64,000 bases of DNA from assembly GCF_016887965.1 (NCBI RefSeq), contig NZ_JAFDVD010000017.1:111187-175186 (forward strand). The letters run 5' to 3'. Position numbers and translations under genes: made by a program. Below are positions 32,852 through 42,091 of this stretch, piece after piece. Position 1 is the first letter of the stretch. Every line of letters starts with the position of its first letter. Source of the stretch: Phycicoccus sonneratiae. GTDB taxonomy: Bacteria; Actinomycetota; Actinomycetes; Actinomycetales; Dermatophilaceae. The notes under the pieces were generated by a model, which worked only from the letters and a program-made list of their open reading frames with translations, was not told where the DNA came from and searched no databases.

Positions 32852-33805
32852 TCAGGCGCCGGCGCGGCGGACGAGGGAGGTCGCGAGCGAGCGGTCGGTG
32901 ACGAGGGTCGTCGCCCAGCCTCCCGTGAGGAAGGCCTGCACCGCAGCGGCCTTCGCGGCCCCCGTGGCCAGGGCCACGCGCTCGGGGACGCGGCGCAGCT
33001 GGTCGGCGCCGATCGTCACCATCCGGTCGACGAGCTCGGGGTGCACGGCCCGCCCCTCGGCGTCGACGAACACCCCGAGCGCCTCGCCGACGGCCCCGGT
33101 GGCGGCGACGTCGGCGCGCACCGCGTCGTCGACGGCGTCGTGGATGGTCGAGTGCCCCGGCACCCAGGCCCCGATGCTCATGACGGCGACGGTGACCCGG
33201 TCGACCTCGGCCATCGCGGCGGCGACGGCCGGCTGGCGGCGCAGGGCGGCGGCGCTGTCGGCGTCGTCGAGGATGAACGGTGCGTAGAAGACGCTCGCGT
33301 CCTGCCCGGCGAGCGCGGCGGCGGCCCGCACCATGTCGACCGGGCTGTGCTCGCCGGGGATGACCATCGAGCCGCTCAGCTGCACGACCGGCACCGGGGG
33401 CAGCGCCGGCAGGGCCTCGAGCATCGCGCTGACGGTCCGCGCCCACGGCAGGCCGAGCACGTCGTCGGGCCCGACGACGTCGAGGAGGACGTCGGCCCCC
33501 GCCGACCCGACGTGCGCGCGCAGCCGGGGCGCGTCGTCCGGGCAGTCGACGACGACGCAGCGACGCAGGCCGAAGGCGGTGCGCACCCGGGTCGACAGCT
33601 CGCCGTCGACGCCGCCCCGGTCGACGACCTCGATGCGCACGATGCCCGCCGCGCGCGCGGCCTCGAGCAGCCGGGCGACCTTGAACCGGCTGATGTTCAT
33701 CGCGGCGGCGATGTCGACCTTGCTCTCGCCGGCGAGGTAGTACCGGCGGGCGGCCTCGGACGCGAGCACCGCGTCGGTCGCCCGGAGGGACTCGCTCTCG
33801 ATCAC
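32852..33805 (-). CDS. SorC/DeoR-family sugar-binding transcriptional regulator
   Basis: A 317-aa regulator. The N-terminal HTH (about 15-52, AARRYYLAGESKVDIAAAMN then ISRFKVARLLEAAR) is followed by the SorC sugar-phosphate-binding domain (about 60-315), which is related to glucosamine-6-phosphate deaminases. It is divergent from xylB across an 84-bp gap and probably controls it in response to a pentose phosphate. GGAGGA precedes the GTG. Confidence 0.92.
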   Translation of the reverse strand: MIESESLRATDAVLASEAARRYYLAGESKVDIAAAMNISRFKVARLLEAARAAGIVRIEVVDRGGVDGELSTRVRTAFGLRRCVVVDCPDDAPRLRAHVGSAGADVLLDVVGPDDVLGLPWARTVSAMLEALPALPPVPVVQLSGSMVIPGEHSPVDMVRAAAALAGQDASVFYAPFILDDADSAAALRRQPAVAAAMAEVDRVTVAVMSIGAWVPGHSTIHDAVDDAVRADVAATGAVGEALGVFVDAEGRAVHPELVDRMVTIGADQLRRVPERVALATGAAKAAAVQAFLTGGWATTLVTDRSLATSLVRRAGA

Positions 33806-33823
33806 GGGCCCGTCCTCCGCACT

Positions 33824-33833
33824 CTCACGTGAG
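33824..33833. promoter_or_regulatory. palindrome between the SorC regulator and xylB
   Basis: CTCACGTGAG is a perfect 10-bp palindrome in the divergent gap, followed by the related half-site pair TGAGC...TTCACCTGAGC. It is a candidate operator for the SorC-type regulator; the extent of the site is uncertain. Confidence 0.4.
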
Positions 33834-33889
33834 CGGATTATCGTTCACCTGAGCCCTTGCCGACAAACTCCCCCCGAAAGGCCAGGCGC

Positions 33890-35305
33890 ATGTCCTCCCG
33901 TCCGCTCGTCGCCGGAGTCGACACCTCGACCCAGTCCTGCAAGGTCGCCGTGTGCGACGCCGAGACCGGGGAGGTCGTCCGGCTCGGTCGCGGCACCCAC
34001 CCCGACGCCACCGAGGTCGACCCCGCCCACTGGTGGCGGGCCTGGGAGGAGGCCACGGCCGGCGGCCTGCTCGACGGCGTCTCCGCGCTCGCCGTCGGGG
34101 GCCAGCAGCACGGGATGGTCCTGCTCGACGAGGCCGACGAGGTGGTGCGTCCCGCGTTGCTGTGGAACGACACCCGCTCCGCCGGAACGGCCCGCGACCT
34201 CGTCGACGAGCTCGGTGGGGCGCAGGCCTGGGCCGACGCGGTCGGCATCGTCCCGCTCGCGGCGATCACGGCCGCCAAGGTGCGGTGGGTCCGCGACCAC
34301 GAACCCGCCTCGATGGACCGGGCCGCCCGCGTCGTCCTCCCCCACGACTGGCTGACCGGTCGGATCCTCGCGGCCGGCGGCGGCTTCGACGGGTGGACCA
34401 CCGACGCCGGCGACGCCTCGGGCACCGGGTACTTCTCGGCCGCGACGCGCGAGTACCGGCCCGACCTGCTCCGGATGGCCGCCGGCCGCGACCTCGACGT
34501 GCCGCGGGTCGCCGGGCCGGCCGAGGTCGTCGGGCGCACCCGGGACGGCATCGCCCTCGCCCCGGGCACCGGAGACAACATGGGCGCGGCGCTGGGCCTC
34601 GGCCTGCTCCCCGGCGACGTCGTCGTGTCGCTCGGCACGAGCGGCACCGCCTTCGCGCGCCACGACCGCCCGACCGCCGACCCCCGCGGCTTCGTCCAGT
34701 CCTTCGCCGATGCCGAGGACGGCTTCCTCCCGCTCGTCTGCACCCTCAACGCGGCGCGCGTGCTCACCTCGGGTGCCGCGATGCTCGGCGTCGAGCTCGC
34801 CGACCTCGACCGGCTGGCGATGGCGGCCGAACCCGGCGCCGGGGGCCTCACCCTCCTGCCCTTCCTCGACGGCGAGCGGACCCCCAACCTGCCGACGGCC
34901 ACCGGTGCGCTGCACGGGATCACCCGCGGCAACGCCACCCCCGAGAACCTCGCGCGCGCCGTCGTCGAGGGGATGCTCCTCGGGCTCGCCGACGCCGTCG
35001 ACGCCGTGCGCGACGCCGGCTGCCCGGTCGAGCGGGTCCTGCTCATCGGCGGGGCGGCGAAGTCGGCCGCCGTGCAGGCCATCGCCCCCGACCTCTTCGG
35101 TGCGCCCGTCGCGGTGCCGGCCCCCGGCGAGTACGTCGCGGTCGGCGCCGCCCGCCAGGCGGCCTGGGCACTCTCCGGTGCCCCCGCCGCCCCGGGGTGG
35201 GGCGTCGACATCGAGGCGACCGCCGACCCGCGCGACCCGGCCGCCGGTGCCGAGACCCGCGAGCGCTACGCCGCCGCGCTGGCGAGCGCCTATCCGCAGG
35301 CCTGA
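33890..35305 (+). CDS. xylB: xylulokinase
   Basis: An FGGY-family kinase of 471 aa that phosphorylates D-xylulose to xylulose-5-phosphate. The N-terminal phosphate loop is GVDTSTQSCKV, followed by AVGGQQHGMVLLD, WNDTRS, the catalytic-Asp region APGTGDNMGAALGLG (Asp about 225), SLGTSGT and the C-terminal ATP-binding GGAAKSAAVQ. The ATG at 33890 has GAAAGG 8 nt upstream; an in-frame ATG 11 codons earlier lacks one. It is divergent from the SorC regulator and belongs with the xylose importer 4 kb away. No xylose isomerase gene is in the window. Confidence 0.94.
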   Translation: MSSRPLVAGVDTSTQSCKVAVCDAETGEVVRLGRGTHPDATEVDPAHWWRAWEEATAGGLLDGVSALAVGGQQHGMVLLDEADEVVRPALLWNDTRSAGTARDLVDELGGAQAWADAVGIVPLAAITAAKVRWVRDHEPASMDRAARVVLPHDWLTGRILAAGGGFDGWTTDAGDASGTGYFSAATREYRPDLLRMAAGRDLDVPRVAGPAEVVGRTRDGIALAPGTGDNMGAALGLGLLPGDVVVSLGTSGTAFARHDRPTADPRGFVQSFADAEDGFLPLVCTLNAARVLTSGAAMLGVELADLDRLAMAAEPGAGGLTLLPFLDGERTPNLPTATGALHGITRGNATPENLARAVVEGMLLGLADAVDAVRDAGCPVERVLLIGGAAKSAAVQAIAPDLFGAPVAVPAPGEYVAVGAARQAAWALSGAPAAPGWGVDIEATADPRDPAAGAETRERYAAALASAYPQA

Positions 35306-35309
35306 GGAC

Positions 35310-36539
35310 TCAGCTGCTCGCCCCCGGCTCCAGCCGGGCCCCGGGCGTCAGCGTGTCGCCCGCCCCCACCACGGCCTCGCGACCGAGGAGCGTGACGTGG
35401 GAGTCGACGAGCCGTGTCCCCGCCGGCGAGGCGCCCACGCGCGCCCGCCGGCCGACCTCGACGCGGTCGTCGAGCACCGCGGTGGTCACCCGGGCGTCCC
35501 GCCGGACGACGACGTCCTCCATGAGCACCGAGTCCTCGACGACCGCCCCGGCCTCGACGACCACGCCGGGCCCGATCACGCTGCGCCGCACCGTCCCCCG
35601 CACCTGTGACCCCGGCGAGAGCCAGGCGTCCTCGACCCGTGCGCCGCGCGCCGCGACCGCCGGCACGCGCTCGGGCCAGCGGGTGAGGAGCGGCACGGGC
35701 GGGTCACTGACGACGTCGACGCGGCCGGCGACGAGGTCGCGGTGGGCGGCGAGATAGGCCGCCGGCGTCCCGCAGTCCGCCCAGTAGCCCGGCAGCGGGA
35801 CGGCGCGCACGGTGGCGTCCTCGACGAGACGGGGCAGCAGCCGCTCGGAGAAGTCGCCGAGGGAGCCCGCGCCCTCGTCCTGCACCCCGAGGTCGCGCCG
35901 CAGCGCGCCGAGGGCGTCGACGAGGGTCTGCGGGCGGTAGACGAAGACCTCGGCCGCGATGGTCGTGACCGGCGGGTCCTGCGGCTTCTCGAGCACCCGG
36001 CGGACCCGGCCGTCGGGGCCCGTGACGACGACCGTCTTGTCGCGGGCCCGCCTCCGGGTGACCTCGGTGGTGAGCACCGTGCAGTCGACACCACGCGCGA
36101 GGTGGTCGTCGACGATCGGGCGCAGGTCGACCCCGAGGACCTGGTCGGCGCTCGTCACGACGACGACGTCGGCCCCGAAGGACTCAACGGCGTCGACGTA
36201 CTGGTGCAGGTCGTCGGCGTTGCCGGCCGCGAACCCCTCCTGCCCCGGCGAGCCGCCGCCCTCCTCGGGCACGAGCCAGCGCAGGCCGCCGCGGGTCCGG
36301 TCGAGGTCCCAGGAACGCCCGCCCGCCACGTGCCCGTGGAGGCTGCCGGCGCGGTACTGCACCGAGAGCCACACGTCGGTCACCCCGCTGCCGGCCAGCG
36401 TGGAGAGCGCGAAGTCGACGAGGCGGTACGAGCCGGCGAACGGCAGGGCGGGCTTGGCCCGCTCCCGGGTCAGCACGTCCATCCGGGACCCCGCGCCCCC
36501 GGCCTGCACCACACCGAGCACCCGCGTCGCCGACCTCAT
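35310..36539 (-). CDS. GlgC-like nucleotidyltransferase
   Basis: A 409-aa sugar-phosphate nucleotidyltransferase with a C-terminal left-handed beta-helix, the GlgC (ADP-glucose pyrophosphorylase) architecture. The N-terminal AGGAGSRMDVLTRERAKPAL matches the family, as do YRLVDFALS and the later EKPQDPP. The usual SGDH motif reads SADQ (about 131-134), and WADCGT replaces the more common WRDVGT, so it is a diverged member whose substrate may not be glucose-1-phosphate. It converges with xylB, 4 bp between stops. The start ATG has only a weak -10 upstream. Confidence 0.8.
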   Translation of the reverse strand: MRSATRVLGVVQAGGAGSRMDVLTRERAKPALPFAGSYRLVDFALSTLAGSGVTDVWLSVQYRAGSLHGHVAGGRSWDLDRTRGGLRWLVPEEGGGSPGQEGFAAGNADDLHQYVDAVESFGADVVVVTSADQVLGVDLRPIVDDHLARGVDCTVLTTEVTRRRARDKTVVVTGPDGRVRRVLEKPQDPPVTTIAAEVFVYRPQTLVDALGALRRDLGVQDEGAGSLGDFSERLLPRLVEDATVRAVPLPGYWADCGTPAAYLAAHRDLVAGRVDVVSDPPVPLLTRWPERVPAVAARGARVEDAWLSPGSQVRGTVRRSVIGPGVVVEAGAVVEDSVLMEDVVVRRDARVTTAVLDDRVEVGRRARVGASPAGTRLVDSHVTLLGREAVVGAGDTLTPGARLEPGASS

Positions 36540-36598
36540 CGCACCACTCTGCCCGACGGGGCCGCCCGCCGGTGCCGGCGCCCCCGTACGGTGGGGCG

Positions 36599-37867
36599 AT
36601 GACCGACCGCGAGCTCGACATCGTCCTCTTCGGCGCCACGGGGTTCGTCGGGCGGCTCACCGCCCGCCACCTCGCCGAGAACGCCCCCGCAGGGCTGCGC
36701 ATCGGCCTCGCCGGACGGTCGCAGCAACGGCTCGAGGACGTGCGCAACGGATTGGGGGACAACGCCTCCGACTGGCCGCTGCTCGTCGTCGACGCGCTCG
36801 ACGACTCCGCCGTCGCCGACCTCGCCGCCCGCACGCGCGTCGTCGTCACCACGGTCGGGCCGTACGCGAAGTTCGGCGTCCCGCTCGCGACCGCCTGCGC
36901 CGCGGCCGGCACCCACTACTGCGACCTCACCGGCGAGGTGCTGTTCGTCCACCGCAGCGTCGGCGCCAACCACGAGCCGGCGATGCTCTCCGGCGCACGC
37001 ATCGTCCACGCCTGCGGCTTCGACTCGATCCCCAGCGACCTCGGCGTGATGCTCTGCGCCGACGCCGCCCGGGCCGACGGCGCCGAGCTCGGTCGCACCC
37101 GGCTCGCGGTGCGCAGCATGAAGGGCGGCTTCAGCGGGGGGACCATCGACTCCGGCCGGACGCAGGCCATCGAGATGCGGCGCGACCCGTCGACCCGGCG
37201 CATCGCGGGTGACCCCTGGGCGCTCGCCGAGGGAGGGCGCCCGCCGCGCCCGGCGGGGGCGTCGACGCCCCGACGCGGCGGCGTGGCCGGGGTCGTCGAC
37301 CGCGTGACCAAGGCCTCCCCCGTGCGCCGCGACCCGGACAACGACCACTTCACCGGCCCGTTCGTCATGGCGGCGTTCAACACCCGGATCGTGGCCCGGT
37401 CGGCCTCGCTCCTCGGCTACGGCGACGGCTTCCGCTACACCGAGTACTCCGACTACGGGTCCGGGCCGCGGGGCGCAGTGACCGCCGGGGTCGTGTCCGC
37501 CGGGCTGCTCGCCGGCCTCGCCGGGATGGCCTTCGGGCCGACCCGGGCGGTGCTCGACCGCGTGCTGCCGGCCCCGGGCGAGGGCCCGAGCGACGAGGCG
37601 ATGGCCGCCGGCCGCTTCCGGATGGAGGTCACGGCCGAGGCGGACAACGGGGCGCGCTACCGGTCCGTCGTCGCCGCGCCCTACGACCCGGGGTACTCCG
37701 GCACGGCGGTGATGCTCGGGCAGGCGGCCCTCGCCCTCGCCGAGGACGACGCCGGGCTGCCGGACGCCTCGGGCGTGCTCACCCCGGCCACCGCGCTCGG
37801 CATGCCGCTCGTGCACCGGCTCCGGGCGCACGGATTCACCCTCGAGGTCGAGCGCCTGCCCGCCTGA
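36599..37867 (+). CDS. saccharopine-dehydrogenase-like protein, trans-acting enoyl reductase type
   Basis: A 422-aa NAD(P)-binding protein with the fold of saccharopine dehydrogenases. The opening DIVLFGATGFVGRLTARHL is the dinucleotide-binding unit. Later motifs are GPYAKFGVPL, HYCDLTGE and the GFDSIPSDLG block shared with mycobacterial trans-acting enoyl reductase (Rv2953-like) and human SCCPDH. These relatives act on lipid-linked substrates; the present substrate is unknown. TACGGT (36587-36592) ends 6 nt before this ATG, which supports it over an ATG nine codons upstream. Confidence 0.9.
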   Translation: MTDRELDIVLFGATGFVGRLTARHLAENAPAGLRIGLAGRSQQRLEDVRNGLGDNASDWPLLVVDALDDSAVADLAARTRVVVTTVGPYAKFGVPLATACAAAGTHYCDLTGEVLFVHRSVGANHEPAMLSGARIVHACGFDSIPSDLGVMLCADAARADGAELGRTRLAVRSMKGGFSGGTIDSGRTQAIEMRRDPSTRRIAGDPWALAEGGRPPRPAGASTPRRGGVAGVVDRVTKASPVRRDPDNDHFTGPFVMAAFNTRIVARSASLLGYGDGFRYTEYSDYGSGPRGAVTAGVVSAGLLAGLAGMAFGPTRAVLDRVLPAPGEGPSDEAMAAGRFRMEVTAEADNGARYRSVVAAPYDPGYSGTAVMLGQAALALAEDDAGLPDASGVLTPATALGMPLVHRLRAHGFTLEVERLPA

Positions 37868-37891
37868 GTTCCACCGTCCGCGGCCAAGCCC

Positions 37892-39046
37892 TCAGGCGCG
37901 GGTGACCGCCCGGGCGATCTTCTCGGCGTCGATGGCCAGCTCGCGGAGCATCCCCGAGATGGGGTTGGTGTAGCCGGTGAACCACAGCCCCGGCGCGACG
38001 TCCGACGGCTCGGCGCCGTGCGTCACCGGCAGCCCGCGCTCCCCGAGCACCCCGAGGTGACCGACGAGCGGCTCGAGCCCGGCCCGGTACCCCGTCGCGA
38101 CGACGACCACGTCCGGCGCCACCCGCGTCCGGTCCGCGAGGACCACCTCCGCGCCGTCGAGGGACTCCACCGCCGCGACCGGCTCGACCCGGCCGGCGCG
38201 GATGGCGGCGACGACCCCGACGTCCTGCACGGGGATCCGGCCCTCGAGCACGCGCGAGTACAGGTCGCGGCCGGCGCGGGGCATCCCGTGCTCGGTGAGG
38301 TCGGGCTCCTGGACGGCCGCGAGCACCCCCGCCACCCGGTCGACGACCGTGGGCGGCAACCGGCGGACGGCGATGCCGGTGGCCTGTGCCGGGACCCCGA
38401 ACCGGGTGCGGGACAGGATGTGCGGCGGGGTGCGGACGGCCAGCCACACCCGGGTGGCACCCTGCTCGGCGAGGTCGGTGGCGATCTCGGTGCCCGTGTT
38501 CCCGGTGCCGACGACGAGCACGTCGCGCCCCGCCCAAGGCCGCCCCGTGCGGTAGTCCCGCGCGAGGACGAGCTCGCCGGTGAAGGTCTCGAGCCCGGGC
38601 CACGTGGGCTCGACGGGGGTGTGGTTGTAGCCGGTCGCGACGACGACGTGGCGGGCGGTCACGACCGACCCGTCCGCGAGGTGCGCCGCCCACCGCGGGC
38701 CGTCGGCCCCGGAGCCGTCGAGCACGTCGACCCGCTCCACCGCCGTCCCGAGGCGCAGTCGGACGTGGTGGTGCTCGGCGTACTCCTCGAGGTAGCGGAC
38801 GACGTCGGCGCGGGCGACCCAGCGCCCGAAGCGCCGCGGGATGCGGTAGCCCGGCAGGTGCGACCAGCCGCGCGGGGTGTGCAGGTGCAGCCGGTCGTAG
38901 TGGTTGCGCCACGACTCCCCGACGTGCGCGGCGCGGTCGACGACGAGGGCGTCGACCCCCCGCTGGCGCAGCGCCGCCGCCACGGCGAGGCCACCCGGCC
39001 CCGCGCCCACGACGACGACGTCCTCGGCCACGGTCCCGGAGTCCAC
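37892..39046 (-). CDS. flavin-containing monooxygenase-like oxidoreductase
   Basis: A 384-aa two-dinucleotide-fold flavoprotein. FAD binds at GAGPGGLA (14-21) and NADPH at VGTGNTGTEIATDLA (about 179-193). The segment VGESWRNHYDRLHLHTPRG is typical of class B flavin monooxygenases of the YUCCA/CzcO type. ATGYNHTP and VVATGYRAG are the ATG-containing linkers. The protein is shorter than classical FMOs, as CzcO-like ones are. The GTG has a leaderless -10 (TAGTCT on the minus strand) 7 nt upstream. The substrate is unknown. Confidence 0.9.
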   Translation of the reverse strand: MDSGTVAEDVVVVGAGPGGLAVAAALRQRGVDALVVDRAAHVGESWRNHYDRLHLHTPRGWSHLPGYRIPRRFGRWVARADVVRYLEEYAEHHHVRLRLGTAVERVDVLDGSGADGPRWAAHLADGSVVTARHVVVATGYNHTPVEPTWPGLETFTGELVLARDYRTGRPWAGRDVLVVGTGNTGTEIATDLAEQGATRVWLAVRTPPHILSRTRFGVPAQATGIAVRRLPPTVVDRVAGVLAAVQEPDLTEHGMPRAGRDLYSRVLEGRIPVQDVGVVAAIRAGRVEPVAAVESLDGAEVVLADRTRVAPDVVVVATGYRAGLEPLVGHLGVLGERGLPVTHGAEPSDVAPGLWFTGYTNPISGMLRELAIDAEKIARAVTRA

Positions 39047-39103
39047 GGTGCGGAGACTACGCCCACGTCACACCGCTCCGGGCGGACATCCGACGAGATT
39101 CCC

Positions 39104-39118
39104 ACTACACTGCGTAGT
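39104..39118. promoter_or_regulatory. inverted repeat in the PNPOx-like gene promoter
   Basis: ACTAC-ACTGC-GTAGT, a 5-bp inverted repeat, overlaps a TACACT hexamer (39106-39111) suitable as a -10 for the gene at 39150. The site may be an operator for an unidentified regulator; the arms are short. Confidence 0.35.
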
Positions 39119-39149
39119 AGTCGGCACGAACGCACCCCAGGAGGCCCCG

Positions 39150-39581
39150 ATGAGCGACTCACCGGTCACCACCCTCTCCCCCGACGACTCGTGGGCGATG
39201 TTGCGCGCCAACGAGTTCGGCCGGCTGGCCTTCCACCTCGCCGACGAGGTGCACATCACGCCGATCAACTACGCCATTGACGCCCAGGACCGCATCGTCG
39301 TCCGGACCGCCGAGGGCAGCAAGCTGCTCGGCCTGACGATGAACGCCGACGTCGCCTTCGAGATCGACGAGTTCGACGACGAGGAGGCCCGCAGCGTCGT
39401 CGTGCGCGGCCGGGCCCGGACCCTCGACGGGCACGAGGCCGACGAGACCGAGCAGCTGCCGCTCCGGCCGTGGGTCGACACCGTCAAGCTCAACGTCGTC
39501 GCCATCACCGTCGACGAGCTGACCGGCCGGCGGTTCTCGCTGACCCGCCCGTGGCTGCACCTGCGCCCGCACGAGGTGTGA
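39150..39581 (+). CDS. PNPOx-like FMN/F420-binding split-barrel protein
   Basis: A 143-aa protein of the pyridoxamine-phosphate-oxidase-like split-barrel superfamily. It begins with a helix (SPDDSWAMLRANEFGRLAF), then VHITPINYAID and IVVRTAEGSKLLGL, the usual flavin-phosphate region, then VAFEIDEFD. Such small members bind FMN, F420 or haem and reduce small molecules; the present cofactor cannot be fixed. AGGAGG lies at 39139-39144, which decides the start against longer upstream reading. Confidence 0.88.
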   Translation: MSDSPVTTLSPDDSWAMLRANEFGRLAFHLADEVHITPINYAIDAQDRIVVRTAEGSKLLGLTMNADVAFEIDEFDDEEARSVVVRGRARTLDGHEADETEQLPLRPWVDTVKLNVVAITVDELTGRRFSLTRPWLHLRPHEV

Positions 39582-39619
39582 CGCCCTGACCTCGGGGGGT
39601 GACGCCCTAGCCTCGGGTC

Positions 39620-40111
39620 GTGCTGATCCGTCCCTTCACCCCCGCCGACCTCCCCGCCTTCCTGCCCGTCTTCCACGCCGTCGTCGACGACGGCGAGACC
39701 TACGCCTACCCCGAGGGGCTCGGTGACGCCGAGGTCGCGCGGCTGTGGGTCGAGGAACCGCCGGGCGTCACGGTCGTGGCGGTCGACGAGGCGACCGGCA
39801 CGCTGCTCGGCTCGGCGAAGACCGGGCCGAACCGGCCGGGCCGCGGCGCCCACGTCGCGACGGCGTCCTTCATGGTCGCCGAGGCGGCCCGGGGGCGCGG
39901 GGTGGGCCGGGCCCTCGGCGAGTGGGTGCTCGAGCACGCGCGCAGCCGGGGGTTCGCCGCGATGCAGTTCAACGCCGTCGTCGAGACGAACACCGCGGCC
40001 GTCGCGCTGTGGACGGCCCTCGGGTTCGACGTCGTCGGCACCGTGCCGCGGGCCTTCGACTCCCGGCGGCACGGCCGGGTCGGCCTGCACGTCATGCACC
40101 GGGCGCTCTGA
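39620..40111 (+). CDS. GNAT-family N-acetyltransferase
   Basis: A 163-aa GNAT enzyme. The acetyl-CoA-binding motif A appears as AARGRGVGRALGEWVL (about 92-107), and motif B as ALWTALGFDVVGTVPRAF. It resembles L-amino-acid or phosphinothricin-type acetyltransferases. TAGCCT (39608-39613) ends 6 nt before the GTG start. The acceptor substrate is unknown. Confidence 0.9.
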   Translation: MLIRPFTPADLPAFLPVFHAVVDDGETYAYPEGLGDAEVARLWVEEPPGVTVVAVDEATGTLLGSAKTGPNRPGRGAHVATASFMVAEAARGRGVGRALGEWVLEHARSRGFAAMQFNAVVETNTAAVALWTALGFDVVGTVPRAFDSRRHGRVGLHVMHRAL

Positions 40112-40118
40112 GCCGCGC

Positions 40119-41210
40119 TCAGCCCCGCGGGTGGGTGCGCCCGTAGACCTCGAGGTCGACCGCCTTGGCGGACAACCAGACCTCGCGGCCGGCGTCCAGC
40201 CCGAGCTCGGCGACGGCCGCGGGCGTCACGTCGACGAGGGCCGGCGGTCGGCCGTCGAGGTCGAGCCGCACGCGGTCGGTGAGCAGGGTGAGCCCGGTGA
40301 CCGTCGCGGGCCAGGTGTTGCGGGCGCTGGAGGCCTGCGGGGCGGTGGTGCTCACGGTGACGGCCGAGGGTCGCAGCGCCACGAGCACCTCGCCGTGCTC
40401 CTCGTGGTCGGGGACGACGAACGCGCTGCCGTCGTCGAGGGTGACCGTGGGTCCGTCGGCCGTCCCGGTGTAGAGGTTGAGCCCGACGAGCCGCGCGACG
40501 TACTCGGTGGCCGGCCGGCGGGCCACCTCGGCCGGCGTCCCCTCCTGGACGACGCGGCCGTCCTCGAGCACGACGAGGCGGTCGGCGAGCACGAGGGCCT
40601 CGAGCGGGTCGTGCGTCACGAGCAGGCACGGGCCGGTGAAGTCGGCGAGGTGACGCCGGAGCTCGGCCTGCACGTCGAGCCGGGTCCGGGCGTCGAGGGC
40701 CGAGAGCGGTTCGTCGAGGAGGAGCAGCGACGGGTCGCCCGCGAGCGCCCGGGCCAGCGCCACCCGCTGGGCCTGCCCGCCGGAGAGCCGGTCCGGGCGG
40801 CGCCGCGAGAGCTCGGCGAGGCCGAGCCGCTCGAGCCAGTCGGCCGCGACCGCGCGGGCCTCGCGCCGCGACCGGCCGCGCACCTGCGGCGAGAAGGCGA
40901 CGTTGTCGAGGACGGACAGGTGCGGGAAGAGCCGGTAGTCCTGGAAGACGAAGCCCACCGGTCGGTGCGCGGGCTCGACGAAGCGCCCGTCGCCCGCGTC
41001 GTCGAGGACGACCCCCTCGAGGACCACCCGGCCACCGGCGAGCGGCACCAGCCCCGCGAGCGCGCCGAGCAGCGTCGACTTGCCCGAGCCGTTCGGCCCG
41101 AGGACGGCCACGACCTCGCCGGGCGTCGCCGCCAGCGCGGCGCGGAGGGTGAAGGCGCCCCGGTGCACCTCGGCCTCGACGGACAGCCCTGCGGGGTCGT
41201 CGGCCGTCAC
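40119..41210 (-). CDS. modC: ModC, molybdate ABC importer ATPase
   Basis: A 363-aa ATPase with a C-terminal TOBE domain (about 295-355) that binds oxyanion and allows inhibition by molybdate. Walker A is GPNGSGKST (about 36-44), the signature LSGGQAQRV, Walker B LLLLDEPLSALDA and the H-loop LLVTHDPLEA. The GTG overlaps the modB stop. It is the last gene of the regulator-modA-modB-modC operon. Tungstate or sulfate use cannot be excluded from the ATPase alone, but the ModA and TOBE-regulator partners favour molybdate. Confidence 0.94.
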   Translation of the reverse strand: MTADDPAGLSVEAEVHRGAFTLRAALAATPGEVVAVLGPNGSGKSTLLGALAGLVPLAGGRVVLEGVVLDDAGDGRFVEPAHRPVGFVFQDYRLFPHLSVLDNVAFSPQVRGRSRREARAVAADWLERLGLAELSRRRPDRLSGGQAQRVALARALAGDPSLLLLDEPLSALDARTRLDVQAELRRHLADFTGPCLLVTHDPLEALVLADRLVVLEDGRVVQEGTPAEVARRPATEYVARLVGLNLYTGTADGPTVTLDDGSAFVVPDHEEHGEVLVALRPSAVTVSTTAPQASSARNTWPATVTGLTLLTDRVRLDLDGRPPALVDVTPAAVAELGLDAGREVWLSAKAVDLEVYGRTHPRG

Positions 41211-42091
41211 ACCGTGCTCCCGCGCAGCCACCGGTCGCGCAGGGCGACGAGGATCGCGACCGACACGAGGAGCAGGACGAGGCTGAGGAGGACGGCGGCG
41301 TCCGGGTCGGTCTCGAGGGCGTAGTAGACGGCGATGGGCATCGTCTGGGTGCGCCCGGGGAAGCTGCCGGCGAAGGTGATCGTGGCGCCGAACTCGCCGA
41401 GCGCCCGGGCCCAGCAGAGGACCGCACCCGCCGCCAGGGAGGGCGTCACCATCGGCAGCGTCACCCGGCGGAACACGGTCATCCGGCCGGCACCGAGGGT
41501 GGCCGCGGCGTCCTCGTACCCGCGGTTGGCCGCCCGCAGCGCACCCTCGACGGTGACGACGAGGAAGGGCATCGCGACGAAGGTCTCGGCCATGACGACC
41601 GCGGTGGAGCTGAAGGGGATGGTGATGCCGAACCACTGGTCGAGGTAGCGCCCGAGGAAACCGTTGCGGCCGAACGCGAGCAGCAGCGCGACGCCCCCGA
41701 CGACCGGCGGCAGGACGAGCGGCAGCGTGACGAGGGCCCGCAGCACCCGGAGCCCCGGGAGGTCGGTGCGGGCCAGCACCCAGGCGAGCGGCACCCCGAC
41801 GACGAGGGCGATGGCCGTGGCGAGGGTCGAGGTCCACAGCGACAGCCGCAGCGCCGTGGCCGCCTGCGAGCCGTGGAGGATGTCCCACGCGTCGGTCCAC
41901 GGGGCACGCACGACGAGCCCGACGAGCGGGACGACGAGGAACGCCACCGCCACGAGGGCCGGCACGAGCAGGGGCGCCGGAGCCGTGCGCGACCCGCCCC
42001 CGGTGACCGCCCGGCGCCGGCGTTCGCGCGCACCGAGCGTCACCGGGCGGGGCGCCCCGGAGCCCCTGCGTCCGGGGGGCGTCCCGCTCAC
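41207..42091 (-). CDS. modB: ModB, molybdate ABC importer permease
   Basis: A 294-aa permease. An arginine-rich N-terminus of about 35 residues precedes six helices. The ATPase-coupling EAA loop reads EDAAATLGAGRMTVFRRVTL (about 194-213), followed by ALGEFGATITFAGS, a signature of ModB/CysT permeases. Both ends overlap neighbours by GTGA, so translation of modA, modB and modC is coupled. Confidence 0.94.
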   Translation of the reverse strand: MSGTPPGRRGSGAPRPVTLGARERRRRAVTGGGSRTAPAPLLVPALVAVAFLVVPLVGLVVRAPWTDAWDILHGSQAATALRLSLWTSTLATAIALVVGVPLAWVLARTDLPGLRVLRALVTLPLVLPPVVGGVALLLAFGRNGFLGRYLDQWFGITIPFSSTAVVMAETFVAMPFLVVTVEGALRAANRGYEDAAATLGAGRMTVFRRVTLPMVTPSLAAGAVLCWARALGEFGATITFAGSFPGRTQTMPIAVYYALETDPDAAVLLSLVLLLVSVAILVALRDRWLRGSTV

